Shown: positions 17,175-26,056, counted from the stretch's first letter. The stretch: 60,071 nucleotides of DNA from Lachnospiraceae bacterium (GCA_024682375.1 JAIKZI010000024.1:1-60071); one strand, 5' to 3'. Notes: generated by a model from the sequence alone, not told the origin. A program made the numbers and translations.

Positions 17175-18569
17175 ATGAACTCAAAAGTTAATGAATGGAT
17201 AGAGGCTCATCAGGATGAGCTCGTTAATGATATTATGGATCTCTGTTCAATAGATTCAGTAAAAGGAGAAGCATTAGAAGGAAAGCCTTTTGGCGAAGGT
17301 CCATATAATTCTTTACATGCAGCTATGGAACTTACAAAGAAGTATGGCTTTGAAACAAAGAATTATGATAACTATGTGGCAGCAGCTGATTTTGATACTT
17401 CACTTCCAAGATCACTTGATATGCTTGCACATACTGATGTCGTACCAGCAGGTGAAGGTTGGACAGTTACAGAACCATTTAAGCCAGTTATTAAAGATGG
17501 AAGAATCTATGGTAGAGGAACTAGTGATGACAAAGGACCTCTTCTATGCGCACTTTATGCTATGCGTGCTTTGAAAGAGACAGGCGTAGAACTTAAAAAG
17601 GGCGTACGTCTTATCATGGGTGCTGATGAGGAATGTGGATCATCTGATATTGAAAAGTATTATGAAGTTGAAGATGAAGCTGAGATGACTTTTTCCCCAG
17701 ATGCAGAGTTCCCTCTTATAAATATTGAAAAAGGTCATTTCAATGGAACACTTTTTAAAGATTTCAAAGAGGATTCTAATCTTCCTAGAGTTACATATAT
17801 GAAGGCTGGAGTTGCAGCTAATGCTGTTCCTCAGAAGGCAGTTCTTCGTTTCGAAGGATTGGATTTTGATAAGTGCGCAGATGCAATCAGTGAAGTGTCT
17901 TCAAAGTGTGAGGTAGAGATTACTAAGACTGCTGATGATGAACTTACTGTTGTAGGAACAGGTGCACATGCATCTACACCAGAACTTGGAAAGAATGCAG
18001 GACTTGCTGCTATAGAACTTATTAAAGCACTTCCTTTATATAAGTCAGAGCAGGTGGAGATGATTTCAAAGGTTACATCTCTCTTCCCTTATGGAGTTAC
18101 AGATGGATCAGGAATTGGTATCAAGATGTGTGATGAAGAGTCTCATGATCTTACAAATACACTAGATTTATTTGAAATCACACCAACACATATTGAATTC
18201 ACATTCGATTCACGTACACCTATCATGGCTACTAAAGAGAATTGCTCTGATGTTGCAGAAAAGACTATTCGTGAGAGCGGATTTGATTTTGCTACAGATG
18301 GTATGATTCCACCTCATGTAGTTCCAGGAGACAGTGAATTCGTACAGACACTTCTTAAGTCATATGAAAATGTCACTGGTCTAAAGGGCGAATGTCTAGC
18401 TATCGGTGGTGGAACTTATGTACATGAACTTAAGAATGGTGTAGCTTTCGGTGCAGTTCTTCCTGATATTGATACTAGAATGCACGGTGCTGATGAGTTC
18501 TTTGATATTGATAATATTATAATTGCTACAAAGGTATATGCAGAGGCTATTATTAATCTCTGTGCATAA
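17175..18569 (+). CDS. pepV: PepV-type M20 dipeptidase (Sapep family)
   Basis: 464 residues, typical for PepV. The metal site motifs of M20 peptidases are visible: SLDMLAHTDVVPAG (metal His and Asp), YGRGTSDDKGP (bridging Asp) and GADEECGSSD (catalytic Glu pair). The lid domain lies in the middle (about 185-370). It would cleave dipeptides with broad specificity, including some D-amino acid forms, in the cytosol. The gene has its own AGGAGG site and follows a terminator, so it is separate from the MurNAc operon, although cell-wall dipeptides could be among its substrates. Confidence 0.92.
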   Translation: MNSKVNEWIEAHQDELVNDIMDLCSIDSVKGEALEGKPFGEGPYNSLHAAMELTKKYGFETKNYDNYVAAADFDTSLPRSLDMLAHTDVVPAGEGWTVTEPFKPVIKDGRIYGRGTSDDKGPLLCALYAMRALKETGVELKKGVRLIMGADEECGSSDIEKYYEVEDEAEMTFSPDAEFPLINIEKGHFNGTLFKDFKEDSNLPRVTYMKAGVAANAVPQKAVLRFEGLDFDKCADAISEVSSKCEVEITKTADDELTVVGTGAHASTPELGKNAGLAAIELIKALPLYKSEQVEMISKVTSLFPYGVTDGSGIGIKMCDEESHDLTNTLDLFEITPTHIEFTFDSRTPIMATKENCSDVAEKTIRESGFDFATDGMIPPHVVPGDSEFVQTLLKSYENVTGLKGECLAIGGGTYVHELKNGVAFGAVLPDIDTRMHGADEFFDIDNIIIATKVYAEAIINLCA

Positions 18570-18584
18570 AAATCTTTGTGTATA

Positions 18585-18627
18585 AAAAAGGAATCCCTTG
18601 ATTTATAGTGAGGGATTCCTTTTTTTA
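18585..18627. terminator. Bidirectional terminator between convergent genes
   Basis: AAAAAGGAATCCCT (18585-18598) pairs perfectly with AGGGATTCCTTTTT (18611-18624), with a T-run on both strands. It serves pepV and the convergent beta-propeller gene. Confidence 0.9.
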
Positions 18628-18638
18628 GATTCTAAGTT

Positions 18639-20567
18639 TTAAATATTATTCTTCTTATTAATTAAAAGAAGAATAGATGAGAGTGATAGTACAAACATTA
18701 TAAGTGCTACAGAATTAGTACCGGTTTTAGGACTTAATACTGTGGCCTGTTTATATGCGAATGCCATTGTACATAGTTTATTTGTTGAAAGTGTAAATGT
18801 ATTTACGTTTGTATCCTGATCTTCTAGTGTGTCTACTTCTATTTTTCCTGTAGATACATTTTTATGAGTTCTAATTAATCTAAAGATTCTATCAGAACCT
18901 TGAATAGCTTCAGGAATATCTACTGTAATGTTAATCTTGTTATCACCAAACTCTGTAATATTTTCTTTGTTAGTTCCATTTTTTGTCAAGAACATATCTG
19001 CATCGAAATAGAACAATTCTTCGCCTGTATTTTTAACAGATTCAATTGCATTTGAAACTGGTTTTGAGACATTGTCTTTTGTAGTAACCTTTACTTCCAA
19101 ATCGACAACAATATCATCCAAACCTAAGAGTCCATCCATCATTTCTCTGGCTGAAAGAGCAGATAGAAGAGTGGCTGGTACATCTACTGTTGCAGAAATC
19201 TTCTTTTTATCTGTATTTACATTGAGCTTCAGGTTTCCTTTTTCAACGGCTTTTGTGACTAGAGTTGTCTTAGCTGCTGTATTTGTGCTGGCTAAAGTTG
19301 AAATAACCTGATTGGTAGAAAGATTACTTGCTGCTGCAGCGCTGTTTTCTTTAGGTGTAATTCCCGCATATTCAGTCTTTAGAGTTTCGCTATCAACTGC
19401 TCCGCCTCGACCGGCAACATGAGGTTCCTTGGTGACAGGTGTAGTAGGTGTAGTAGGTGCTGCTGGCTCTGAAGGTGTAGATGCTTCAACAACACCTTTT
19501 ATTGTATATAGTTTTAAGCCTTCTGAATCTACATATAGGAATAGAACGTCTCCTGTATTAGTATTTATTGCAGCATTTGCCTGAGTGGCTTCTCCTACTT
19601 CTACAGGAGCTTCAAAAGTACTTCCCATATTAGAGCTCAACTGAAAGAGTACCTTTCCGTCTTTTCGGCTACCGGAAATTACATGTTTAGAATTATCTGA
19701 GCTTAGAGAACGGCCGGTTACATCTTCCATACTTGTATTTTGTAATGCTTCTACACTTGTTCCTACAGCTGTAGCAGTAGAATAGTTTATAACGTAAACA
19801 ATACCTTCTTGTCCAGCTATATAAATGTTTCCGTTACCTATTGATGCAGTTGAATAGTAAACATGTATTTGGCTTTCACCATTCATAACCGCTGCTTCAT
19901 CAGAGAAGGTTGCACCATAATCACTACTTGTTCTTATTACAACTTGAGGTCTATCTTTTATAACGATAACCTTATGATTAGAAGTGTCTACCATAACATC
20001 TGAAAACGCATAACCGTCCCATCCGGTAATAGTTGTATAGCTTATACCATTATCAGAACTTCTAAAAAATGTAGTTCCGCTTCGATTAATTGCATATACA
20101 TGAGTATTGTCTGTAGCAATATGTAAGCTAGGGGATTGTACATTTAGGTCCGATTCGCTTATTTTGACTGGAGTAAAAGTTGTTCCATTATCACTGTATG
20201 CGATGTAGGGCTTTGAAGATAATATATATGCAACAAAAATACGTCCGTTTGAGGAAACAGCGATTTCAGCCTCAGAGCCACCTTCTACCACTAGAATTTT
20301 GCTTCCAAAGGAGGCTCCTTTGTCAGTACTTTTAGTATAGTAAATGTTGCCATTTTCTTTATAAACTACGTGAATAGTACCATTTTTTTCGACAGCAAGA
20401 TTTCGTGAAGTATTTGCACCTTCAATACTAACTGAACCATTTTTTATTAAGGTGTTTTGTATTGCAGCATTTACGACACGACTAGGAATTAGAATTAATA
20501 TTGAGGAAAAGATTAGAAGTGAAATTAAAATGCCTGAAGTTATACGTCTTAAATTCAGCCTAAACAT
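18639..20567 (-). CDS. Sortase-anchored BNR/Asp-box beta-propeller protein
   Basis: 642 residues. A long signal peptide (about 1-34, cleavage near VVNAA) is followed by a beta-propeller with five Asp-box motifs: STDKGASF (80), YSDNGTTF (124), SSDNGISY (170), SSDYGATF (214) and the weaker SSNMGSTF (311). A Pro/Thr linker at about 385-405 leads to a C-terminal beta-rich region. It ends with SPKTG at 612-616, a hydrophobic span and INKKNNI. Asp-boxes occur in sialidases and other propellers, but I see no sialidase FRIP motif or clear catalytic set, so glycan binding is as likely as hydrolysis. The ATG at 20567 has a GGGGGA site; an upstream TTG at 20585 overlaps it. It is divergent from a two-component system. 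Confidence 0.85.
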   Translation of the reverse strand: MFRLNLRRITSGILISLLIFSSILILIPSRVVNAAIQNTLIKNGSVSIEGANTSRNLAVEKNGTIHVVYKENGNIYYTKSTDKGASFGSKILVVEGGSEAEIAVSSNGRIFVAYILSSKPYIAYSDNGTTFTPVKISESDLNVQSPSLHIATDNTHVYAINRSGTTFFRSSDNGISYTTITGWDGYAFSDVMVDTSNHKVIVIKDRPQVVIRTSSDYGATFSDEAAVMNGESQIHVYYSTASIGNGNIYIAGQEGIVYVINYSTATAVGTSVEALQNTSMEDVTGRSLSSDNSKHVISGSRKDGKVLFQLSSNMGSTFEAPVEVGEATQANAAINTNTGDVLFLYVDSEGLKLYTIKGVVEASTPSEPAAPTTPTTPVTKEPHVAGRGGAVDSETLKTEYAGITPKENSAAAASNLSTNQVISTLASTNTAAKTTLVTKAVEKGNLKLNVNTDKKKISATVDVPATLLSALSAREMMDGLLGLDDIVVDLEVKVTTKDNVSKPVSNAIESVKNTGEELFYFDADMFLTKNGTNKENITEFGDNKINITVDIPEAIQGSDRIFRLIRTHKNVSTGKIEVDTLEDQDTNVNTFTLSTNKLCTMAFAYKQATVLSPKTGTNSVALIMFVLSLSSILLLINKKNNI

Positions 20568-20590
20568 AAGAAGTCCCCCTTTCAAAAAAA

Positions 20591-20645
20591 TATATATCTA
20601 GAGATATATAAAATTCTTGTAACTATAAATTATTTTAATTTATAG
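20591..20645. promoter_or_regulatory. Two AT-rich palindromes in the divergent control region
   Basis: TATATATCT-AG-AGATATATA (20591-20610) and CTATAAATTA-TTT-TAATTTATAG (20623-20645) are perfect inverted repeats between the propeller gene and the kinase gene. They could be operators, though AT-richness makes such repeats easy to find. The rest of 20586-20820 is AT-rich with no gene. Confidence 0.35.
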
Positions 20646-20820
20646 GGTGGAATTGTACAGAAAAAAGAAAATAATTCAGACAAAGTTAATATTTATAAAC
20701 TATGATTATGGGAAAATGTTAATTTTTTGTAAATAATAATCTGTCAATGACATTAATTGAATGATTGATTGTAAAATATATGTAATATTATTAGATATAA
20801 AAATGGGATTGGGAGAGTGT

Positions 20821-22206
20821 ATGTCAACATTTAATATAGTACAGATGTCTCTGGAAGCTTGGGGAGCTGTTTTTTGCATTGTGACTATGGTAGTTACAAT
20901 GTATAGGGCAAAGACGAGATCAAGAAAATTATTAGGTAATGCATTATTTTTTAATGCATTGGTTTTGGCGCTTGATGCGCTTTCTGATATTTGGATGGGG
21001 AATGTCAGCCCTGTTGGAATGATTATTACAAGGGTTGGAGTTTCGGCTGTTTATGTACTGCAGTTTATCTTGCTTGTGTATGTTGGAGAATATATTTTTC
21101 AGTCTTTACAGGAGAGAAAACTGGTTAAGGACAGAAAGATAATAAATAGAATTCATTGGGCTTGTACTGCAGGAATTATTATAATTCTTATAAACAATCT
21201 TTGGCATTTTATTTATAACTTTGATGATGAAAATAGATACATTCGCTTCGGCGGATGGTATTTTATTATGCTGCTTTATATTATTCTCACTTTGTATGGA
21301 ATGTTTGGAGTTTTAAAACATAGACATGAGCTTTCAAAACGAGAACTTTATGCGCTTGAATCTTATATATATTTCCCGCTTGTTATGCTTATAGTTCAGG
21401 TCTTTTTACCTGGAGAATCACTTATCAATGTGGGAACCACTTTATCTTTGATATGTATGTATATCAGTGATGAAATAGGTGAGATAGAGGAAAAATCAAG
21501 AATGGCAATTTCTCTTTCTGAGCAGGAAGCTGAGAATGAGAGGCAGTCAGCTTTGATAGAGAAGCAGAGGGCTGAGGCGGAAAAAAGAAAGTTAGAAGCC
21601 GAAAGAACTACAAGAAGCGCTTTTGAAAGCAAGATGAATTTACTTTTGGGACAGATTCAACCACATTTTGTTTATAACTCTCTAGCTACGATTAGATCTT
21701 TGGTTATAGAAGATCCGGAAGAAGCGGTTGAGACGATAGATCATTTTTCAAGTTATCTAAGAGGTAGTTTAAGTATTACTGATGGTACGACTTTGGTTCC
21801 TTTTTCTGTAGAAAGAAAACTTGTCGATGATTATTTGTTTATGGAGAAGAAACGTTTCGGTGACAAGGTGAATGTAGTAAGAGAGATAGAGACAGAGGAT
21901 TTTATGATTCCACCTCTTTCTATTCAGACTCTTGTTGAAAATGCTGTGAGGCATGGAATTAGAGCGAAGAATACAGCTGGAACTATCACTATAAAAACCA
22001 GAGAAGATGAAAAATATATTTATATAGAAATAAAAGATGATGGTGTAGGTTTTGATACGCTTACAAAATCTGATGGAAAACACCATATTGGAACAGCAAG
22101 TACAAGAGCTAGAATCAAAGAACTTTTACGAGGAAAGATGGTAATCCAAAGTGCATTAGGTGCTGGCACTACCATAAAGATTCAATTCCCGAAAAGTCAG
22201 GGGTAA
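20821..22206 (+). CDS. LytS-like sensor histidine kinase with membrane input domain
   Basis: 461 residues. Residues 1-225 hold about seven hydrophobic segments, a membrane-embedded sensor in the style of 7TM or LytS-type inputs. A coiled coil (about 225-275, rich in Glu/Arg/Ala) leads to a His_kinase domain with GQIQPHFVYNSLATIRSL, where the His is phosphorylated, and an HATPase domain with QTLVENAVRHGI and IKDDGVGFD. I prefer ATG 20821 with GGGAG upstream; an in-frame ATG at 20761 has no ribosome site. The partner response regulator begins 16 bases after the stop. The divergent anchored propeller gene is a plausible target, by position only. Confidence 0.87.
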   Translation: MSTFNIVQMSLEAWGAVFCIVTMVVTMYRAKTRSRKLLGNALFFNALVLALDALSDIWMGNVSPVGMIITRVGVSAVYVLQFILLVYVGEYIFQSLQERKLVKDRKIINRIHWACTAGIIIILINNLWHFIYNFDDENRYIRFGGWYFIMLLYIILTLYGMFGVLKHRHELSKRELYALESYIYFPLVMLIVQVFLPGESLINVGTTLSLICMYISDEIGEIEEKSRMAISLSEQEAENERQSALIEKQRAEAEKRKLEAERTTRSAFESKMNLLLGQIQPHFVYNSLATIRSLVIEDPEEAVETIDHFSSYLRGSLSITDGTTLVPFSVERKLVDDYLFMEKKRFGDKVNVVREIETEDFMIPPLSIQTLVENAVRHGIRAKNTAGTITIKTREDEKYIYIEIKDDGVGFDTLTKSDGKHHIGTASTRARIKELLRGKMVIQSALGAGTTIKIQFPKSQG

Positions 22207-22222
22207 ATGACTTTGTATTGTT

Positions 22223-23017
22223 ATGGAATATTTGATAGTAGATGATGAAAAGTTGATTCTAAAAGACGAGGAAAGAACTCTTAGGTCTCTTCTAGGAGAT
22301 AATGATAGCGTGCGCCTTTGTGATAATTATTTGGATGCTATTGAAATTGTAGAAGAGACAAAGCCTTATGTCGCTTTTTTGGATGTTGATATGCCTGAGA
22401 TGAATGGACTTGAAATATGTAAAAGAATCGAGGAAATTTCACCAGATACCAATATTGTCTTTGTGACAGGATATCAAAAGTACGGAATTGATGCCTGGGA
22501 CACATCTGCAAGTGCATTTCTTTTAAAGCCCGCTACAAAAGAGGATTTTAGACATGCACTTTCTATGCTTAGAAAACCTAAAGAAAAGAAAATTTTGAAT
22601 AATGAAATAGAGATGCATTGCTTCGGAAATTTTGAGATTTTTTTCCAGGGGAAACCTGTTGAATTCAGCAGAAGACAGAGTAAAGAGCTTCTTGCATATC
22701 TGGTTGACAGGCATGGGGCAGCAGTTACAAATGCCGAACTAAGAACCATTCTTTGGAGCATGGAGAGCGATTCTGATTCGAAGAAGTCTTATGTCAGGAC
22801 GCTTGCCAGTGATATTAGAAAGACTTTAAAAAAACTTGGTATCAGAGATATTTTTATAAGCAAGCACGGCGTATATTATGTGGATGTAAGTACTTTTAAA
22901 TGTGATTTATATGACTATGAAAATGGATTATTGGATCGTGAAGTTTTTCATGGTGAATATATGTCACAATATGGCTGGGCGGAGGTTACACAAGCCCAGT
23001 TAAATAGCCGATTCTAA
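22223..23017 (+). CDS. Response regulator with SARP/BTAD-like DNA-binding domain
   Basis: 264 residues. The receiver domain (1-120) has the acidic pair in VDDEK, the phosphoacceptor Asp in AFLDVDMPEMNG and the conserved Lys in FLLKPATKED. Residues 130-225 form an OmpR-like winged helix of the SARP type (HCFGNFEIFFQGKPVEFSRR, then KELLAYLVDRHG and a recognition helix). A short tail follows (residues 225-264), much shorter than a full BTAD domain. It is co-transcribed with the kinase. SARP-type regulators bind direct repeats one helical turn apart next to the -10; just such repeats lie 34 bases downstream at 23051-23070, in front of the next gene. Confidence 0.87.
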   Translation: MEYLIVDDEKLILKDEERTLRSLLGDNDSVRLCDNYLDAIEIVEETKPYVAFLDVDMPEMNGLEICKRIEEISPDTNIVFVTGYQKYGIDAWDTSASAFLLKPATKEDFRHALSMLRKPKEKKILNNEIEMHCFGNFEIFFQGKPVEFSRRQSKELLAYLVDRHGAAVTNAELRTILWSMESDSDSKKSYVRTLASDIRKTLKKLGIRDIFISKHGVYYVDVSTFKCDLYDYENGLLDREVFHGEYMSQYGWAEVTQAQLNSRF

Positions 23018-23050
23018 AGAATATATGAAACTTTAAAAACTACCTTTCTT

Positions 23051-23094
23051 TTGTGCCACTTTTGTTGCACCTGATTTTCTATAATGATGGCACA
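23051..23094 (+). promoter_or_regulatory. Candidate SARP-type promoter: 11-bp-spaced direct repeats upstream of TATAAT
   Basis: TTGTGCCAC (23051-23059) and TTGTTGCAC (23062-23070) are direct repeats with an exact 11 bp period. A perfect TATAAT -10 lies at 23080-23085, 9 bases after the second repeat, and no recognisable -35 is present. This is the layout known for SARP-activated promoters. A 7 bp inverted repeat TGTGCCA/TGGCACA (23052-23058 and 23088-23094) also spans the -10. Confidence 0.5.
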
Positions 23095-23141
23095 TCGATT
23101 GAAATAAAAATTTCTAATAAGAGAGAAATGGAGTTTCGCCT

Positions 23142-23351
23142 ATGAAGAAAGATAGTTTATTAGACAAATTCGTAGCTGGCTTCTTATCACTACCTTATGG
23201 AGATTTGAGTGATAGATGGGAAGCGTGCAATGTGGATTTCTATGGAAAGAGAATTGATAACCCATATGAGAGAAACGATATGCCTATACCTTTTGTAGAA
23301 GATATTCATATCGATATCAATGAGAATTATCATATGAGGAGATTACAGTAA
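23142..23351 (+). CDS. Small protein of unknown function (69 residues)
   Basis: 69 residues, charged, with no signal peptide or membrane segment. It is rich in Asp, Glu and aromatic residues, with a DRWEACNVDFYGKRIDNPY core and a proline-containing middle. I do not recognise a family. It has an ATG with a weak GAGAGAAATGGAG site. It is expressed from what looks like an activator-dependent promoter (23051-23085) immediately after the SARP-type regulator gene, and is closed off by a terminator at 23398. That arrangement suggests it is a direct output of the two-component system. Confidence 0.6.
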   Translation: MKKDSLLDKFVAGFLSLPYGDLSDRWEACNVDFYGKRIDNPYERNDMPIPFVEDIHIDINENYHMRRLQ

Positions 23352-23397
23352 ATCTTTTTAGTATCCTTATGAACAATTGAATATTGAATATATAAAT

Positions 23398-23433
23398 AGG
23401 GCCCACAGTGCGAACTGTGGACCCTAACTTTTT
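23398..23433 (+). terminator. Terminator of the 69-residue protein gene
   Basis: AGGGCCCACAGT and ACTGTGGACCCT form a 12 bp stem with one mismatch and a GCGA tetraloop, followed by AACTTTTT. Confidence 0.85.
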
Positions 23434-23710
23434 AGGTGTTATCATCGTCGATTAGACATTTTTTGATAGAGGCTATTGCCATATCATAATACATACGCTC
23501 TTCGCGTCCGACTATAGTGGATGCGACGTTTTGAGATTTCTTTTCAAAGAAGTCTAGTGCTGCGTTTGCAATTTCTTTTGTAATTTTGTTTCCCTGAATA
23601 TAGAAAGTTCCTGTTGCAGGGTCATAAGAGTTTTGAGCATCTCTTTTTGCAGATGTGGATTCTTTCATAGCATCTGCTAATCCGCGGATTAAATCATCTC
23701 TTTCTGCCAT
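23432..23710 (-). CDS. Hypothetical protein, 92 residues
   Basis: 92 residues, soluble, mostly helical by composition, with the central segment SYDPATGTFYIQGNKITKEI. No known motif. The start on the minus strand has a GGAGGT site close before the ATG. The gene is alone, convergent with the 69-residue protein gene and co-directional with the CsoR-type gene 70 bases upstream of it, so the two may share a transcript. Function unknown. Confidence 0.6.
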   Translation of the reverse strand: MAERDDLIRGLADAMKESTSAKRDAQNSYDPATGTFYIQGNKITKEIANAALDFFEKKSQNVASTIVGREERMYYDMAIASIKKCLIDDDNT

Positions 23711-23780
23711 AATCTACCTCCAACTTTTATACATTCGCTTGGAATTTTATTATAGCATAGGGAGAGAAAATTATATCTAA

Positions 23781-24116
23781 TTATTTCATGAACTGATCGA
23801 TAGCTTTGTTCATGTGTTCGATGGCTTCGGTGTCATTTTCTGCAACTGCCTCGACTATACAGTGATCCAAATGCTCTTTTAAAAGAGCTTTTCCGGCATT
23901 ATTGATTTCAGATCTTACAGCGGCAAGCTGAATCAAAACATCGGCGCAGTCTTTTCCATCTTCCATCATGCATTTAACAGAATTTAGATGACCGATTGCT
24001 CTAGAAACGCGATTTATAATTTTCTTCATTTCCTTTGGATCATGGGTGTGAGTGTGATTATGAACATGATTGTGTTCGTGATTATGGTGCTCATGTTCGT
24101 GATTATGTTCGTTCAT
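23781..24116 (-). CDS. CsoR/RcnR-family metal-responsive repressor with His-rich N-terminus
   Basis: 111 residues. Residues 28-111 form the all-helical CsoR fold. Aligning to the family gives Cys57 (GKDCADVL), His82 and Cys86 (LLKEHLDHC), the C-H-C metal site of copper CsoR and of the nickel sensor InrS. Residues 1-25 are nearly half histidine (NEHNHEHEHHNHEH...), an extension able to load or buffer Ni, Co or Zn. The gene is divergent from a CbiM/CbiQ/CbiO cobalt-nickel importer with a G/C-tract site between them, so Ni/Co sensing is more likely than copper. I chose the start at 24116 because GAGGGAC lies just upstream on the minus strand. Confidence 0.85.
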   Translation of the reverse strand: MNEHNHEHEHHNHEHNHVHNHTHTHDPKEMKKIINRVSRAIGHLNSVKCMMEDGKDCADVLIQLAAVRSEINNAGKALLKEHLDHCIVEAVAENDTEAIEHMNKAIDQFMK

Positions 24117-24186
24117 TTGATGTCCCTCTTTATATATTTTAATCGAAGTATAGTATATCAAATTTTTTAGGAAAAAAACAAAAAAA

Positions 24187-24203
24187 TAACCCCCTACCCC
24201 GCT
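24187..24203. promoter_or_regulatory. Candidate operator (C5-TA-C4 tract) between csoR-like gene and cbiM
   Basis: CCCCCTACCCC at 24190-24200 is a striking GC patch in a very AT-rich divergent region. CsoR/RcnR-family repressors bind G/C tracts flanked by A/T. A TATAAT -10 for the cbiM side is at 24226-24231. Confidence 0.5.
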
Positions 24204-24302
24204 TATTTTTTCTCTACATTGATATTATAATAACATTCGTTGTGAAAAAGTTTCGTAATCTGGATTTAGATTACAAGAATGGGTGTTTTAAGGAGGGTAA
24301 AA

Positions 24303-25289
24303 ATGCACATTCCAGATAATTATTTAAGCCCACAGACTTGTGGTGTTATGACAGCAGCGATGATTCCGGTTTGGGCTATTTCTGTAAAGAAGATTGCAAA
24401 GGAAATGCCAAAGGAAGATGTTCCAAAGATGGGTGTAGGAGCAGCTTTCTCTTTTTTGGGGATGATGTTTAATATTCCAATTCCCGGAGGTACAACTGGA
24501 CATGCGGTTGGAGGAACTTTGATTTCTTCAGTTCTCGGACCTTATGCAGCTTGTCTTTCTGTTTCGGTGGCCTTGCTTTTGCAGGCACTAATATTTGGCG
24601 ATGGAGGAATACTTGCATTTGGAGCGAACTGTTTTAATATGGCATTCGTATTACCATTTGTGGGATTCTTTATGTTCAATCTTTTGAAAAAAGGATTGAA
24701 AAAATATAAAAATGGAGATGTCATTGCGGCAGGCATCGGTTCATATTTTGGATTGAATGCAGCAGCTCTTATGGCAGCTATTGAATTTGGAATTCAGCCA
24801 TTACTATTTACAGATGCATCAGGCAATGCGCTATATTGCCCATATGGATTATCTATTTCAATACCAGCTATGATGATTGGTCATCTGACTATCTTTGGAT
24901 TAGCTGAGATTGTATATACCTCCTTGGTTTATGGATTTATCAAACAGGTTTCACCTGCGACTATTGATGGATCCAAAAAACCAAAAACAAGTAAAGCTAT
25001 AATTGCATTTTTAGGTGCGCTTATCGTTCTCACACCACTTGGCCTTCTAGCTGAAGGAACGGCCTGGGGAGAGTGGGGAACAGATGAGATTGCAGCTACA
25101 GGAATCGGATATACCCCAAAAGGAATGTTACATGGATTCTCCTTCGATGCATTGATTCCTGATTACTCAATTGAAGCTTTACCAGGATGGTTCGCTTATA
25201 TTATTTCTGCTATAATAGGTGTTGCGCTTGCAGTCATTCTATTTAGAATTGCATCTGCTATGAAGAAATCCCGCGAAGCTTCAGCGTAA
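24303..25289 (+). CDS. cbiM: CbiM-type substrate-binding component of a Ni/Co ECF transporter
   Basis: 328 residues with about eight hydrophobic segments. The N-terminus MHIPDNYLSP is the hallmark: the free N-terminal amine and His2 bind the metal ion directly, which fixes the start at ATG 24303 (AGGAGGG upstream). PGGTTGHAVGG is the second metal-site region, with a conserved His. A C-terminal extension with two more elements (about 250-328, FSFDALIPDY and a last membrane helix) may do the job of the separate CbiN/NikN subunit, which I do not find. CbiM captures Co2+ or Ni2+ and docks on CbiQ and CbiO. No cobalamin riboswitch is apparent, and a CsoR-type repressor is divergent. Confidence 0.92.
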   Translation: MHIPDNYLSPQTCGVMTAAMIPVWAISVKKIAKEMPKEDVPKMGVGAAFSFLGMMFNIPIPGGTTGHAVGGTLISSVLGPYAACLSVSVALLLQALIFGDGGILAFGANCFNMAFVLPFVGFFMFNLLKKGLKKYKNGDVIAAGIGSYFGLNAAALMAAIEFGIQPLLFTDASGNALYCPYGLSISIPAMMIGHLTIFGLAEIVYTSLVYGFIKQVSPATIDGSKKPKTSKAIIAFLGALIVLTPLGLLAEGTAWGEWGTDEIAATGIGYTPKGMLHGFSFDALIPDYSIEALPGWFAYIISAIIGVALAVILFRIASAMKKSREASA

Positions 25290-25292
25290 TAT

Positions 25293-26054
25293 TTGAAAGA
25301 GATAGTAAAAGTGAAACTCAATTTAACCATATTAAAGATAATATCCCAATTACTCGATTATGATGGTTTAGACAAAAGCCTTAGTAGGGTACCACTTCAA
25401 AAAGTGGTACCTGCACTGAGGCTTTTTGGCGTTTGTTTTATCATTCTACTTTGTGCTCTGTCGAGGAATGCATACTTTACATTTATTATAATTGCAATTG
25501 GATTATTGCATTTATCCTTTTTGCCGGTAAAAGATATGTTTTCAGTAATTCGTATGGTATTTACTGCGGATTTGTTTTCCGGATTGATACTCCTTCCGTC
25601 TGTTTTCTTAGGAAATCCAGGGACACTTTTTACTGTTCTTATGAAGGTGACGGAATCGGTGATGCTTCTTTCAACTATTAATTGTGAGCTGGAATGGAAG
25701 GAAATTACAGCGGCTTTTCGGGCCTTTAAAGTTCCATCAATCTTTGTTCTAACTTTGGATATGACAGTTCATTTTCTTGTGATTTTGGGACGTTTTAGTG
25801 ATAGGCTTTTAGAAGCAGTTTCTCTTAGATTAGTCGGAAAAAAAGACTGGAAATCCCAAAGCGCTGGAGATATTTTAGGAACCACTTTTTTAAAATCCAC
25901 AAGGATTGCCACGAAAACTTCTGAAGCTATGGTTTGCAGATGTTTCAGTGGAGAATATAGGTCTTTTAAGAAACATAGATTTAATATATGGGATTTTCTC
26001 TATGTTTTGTTTTTGATTTTGGTATTTGTTTTATTTCTTATTACTAGAAGGTAG
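25293..26054 (+). CDS. cbiQ: CbiQ-type transmembrane (T) component of the ECF transporter
   Basis: About 250 residues with five or six hydrophobic helices and two cytoplasmic coupling helices. The second carries the AMVCRCFSGEYR segment, which matches the family's A-R-G/S coupling motif seen in T components. It links CbiM to the ATPase. It begins 4 bases after cbiM. The start is not certain: TTG 25293 and GTG 25311 are both in frame without a strong ribosome site, so translational coupling to cbiM is likely. It ends 2 bases before the ATPase gene. Confidence 0.88.
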   Translation: MKEIVKVKLNLTILKIISQLLDYDGLDKSLSRVPLQKVVPALRLFGVCFIILLCALSRNAYFTFIIIAIGLLHLSFLPVKDMFSVIRMVFTADLFSGLILLPSVFLGNPGTLFTVLMKVTESVMLLSTINCELEWKEITAAFRAFKVPSIFVLTLDMTVHFLVILGRFSDRLLEAVSLRLVGKKDWKSQSAGDILGTTFLKSTRIATKTSEAMVCRCFSGEYRSFKKHRFNIWDFLYVLFLILVFVLFLITRR

Positions 26055-26056
26055 AT

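Noticed and set aside
24117-24302. Cobalamin riboswitch before cbiM
   Set aside because: No B12-box (GCCACTG-type) or folded element is visible; the region is short and AT-rich with only the C-tract.
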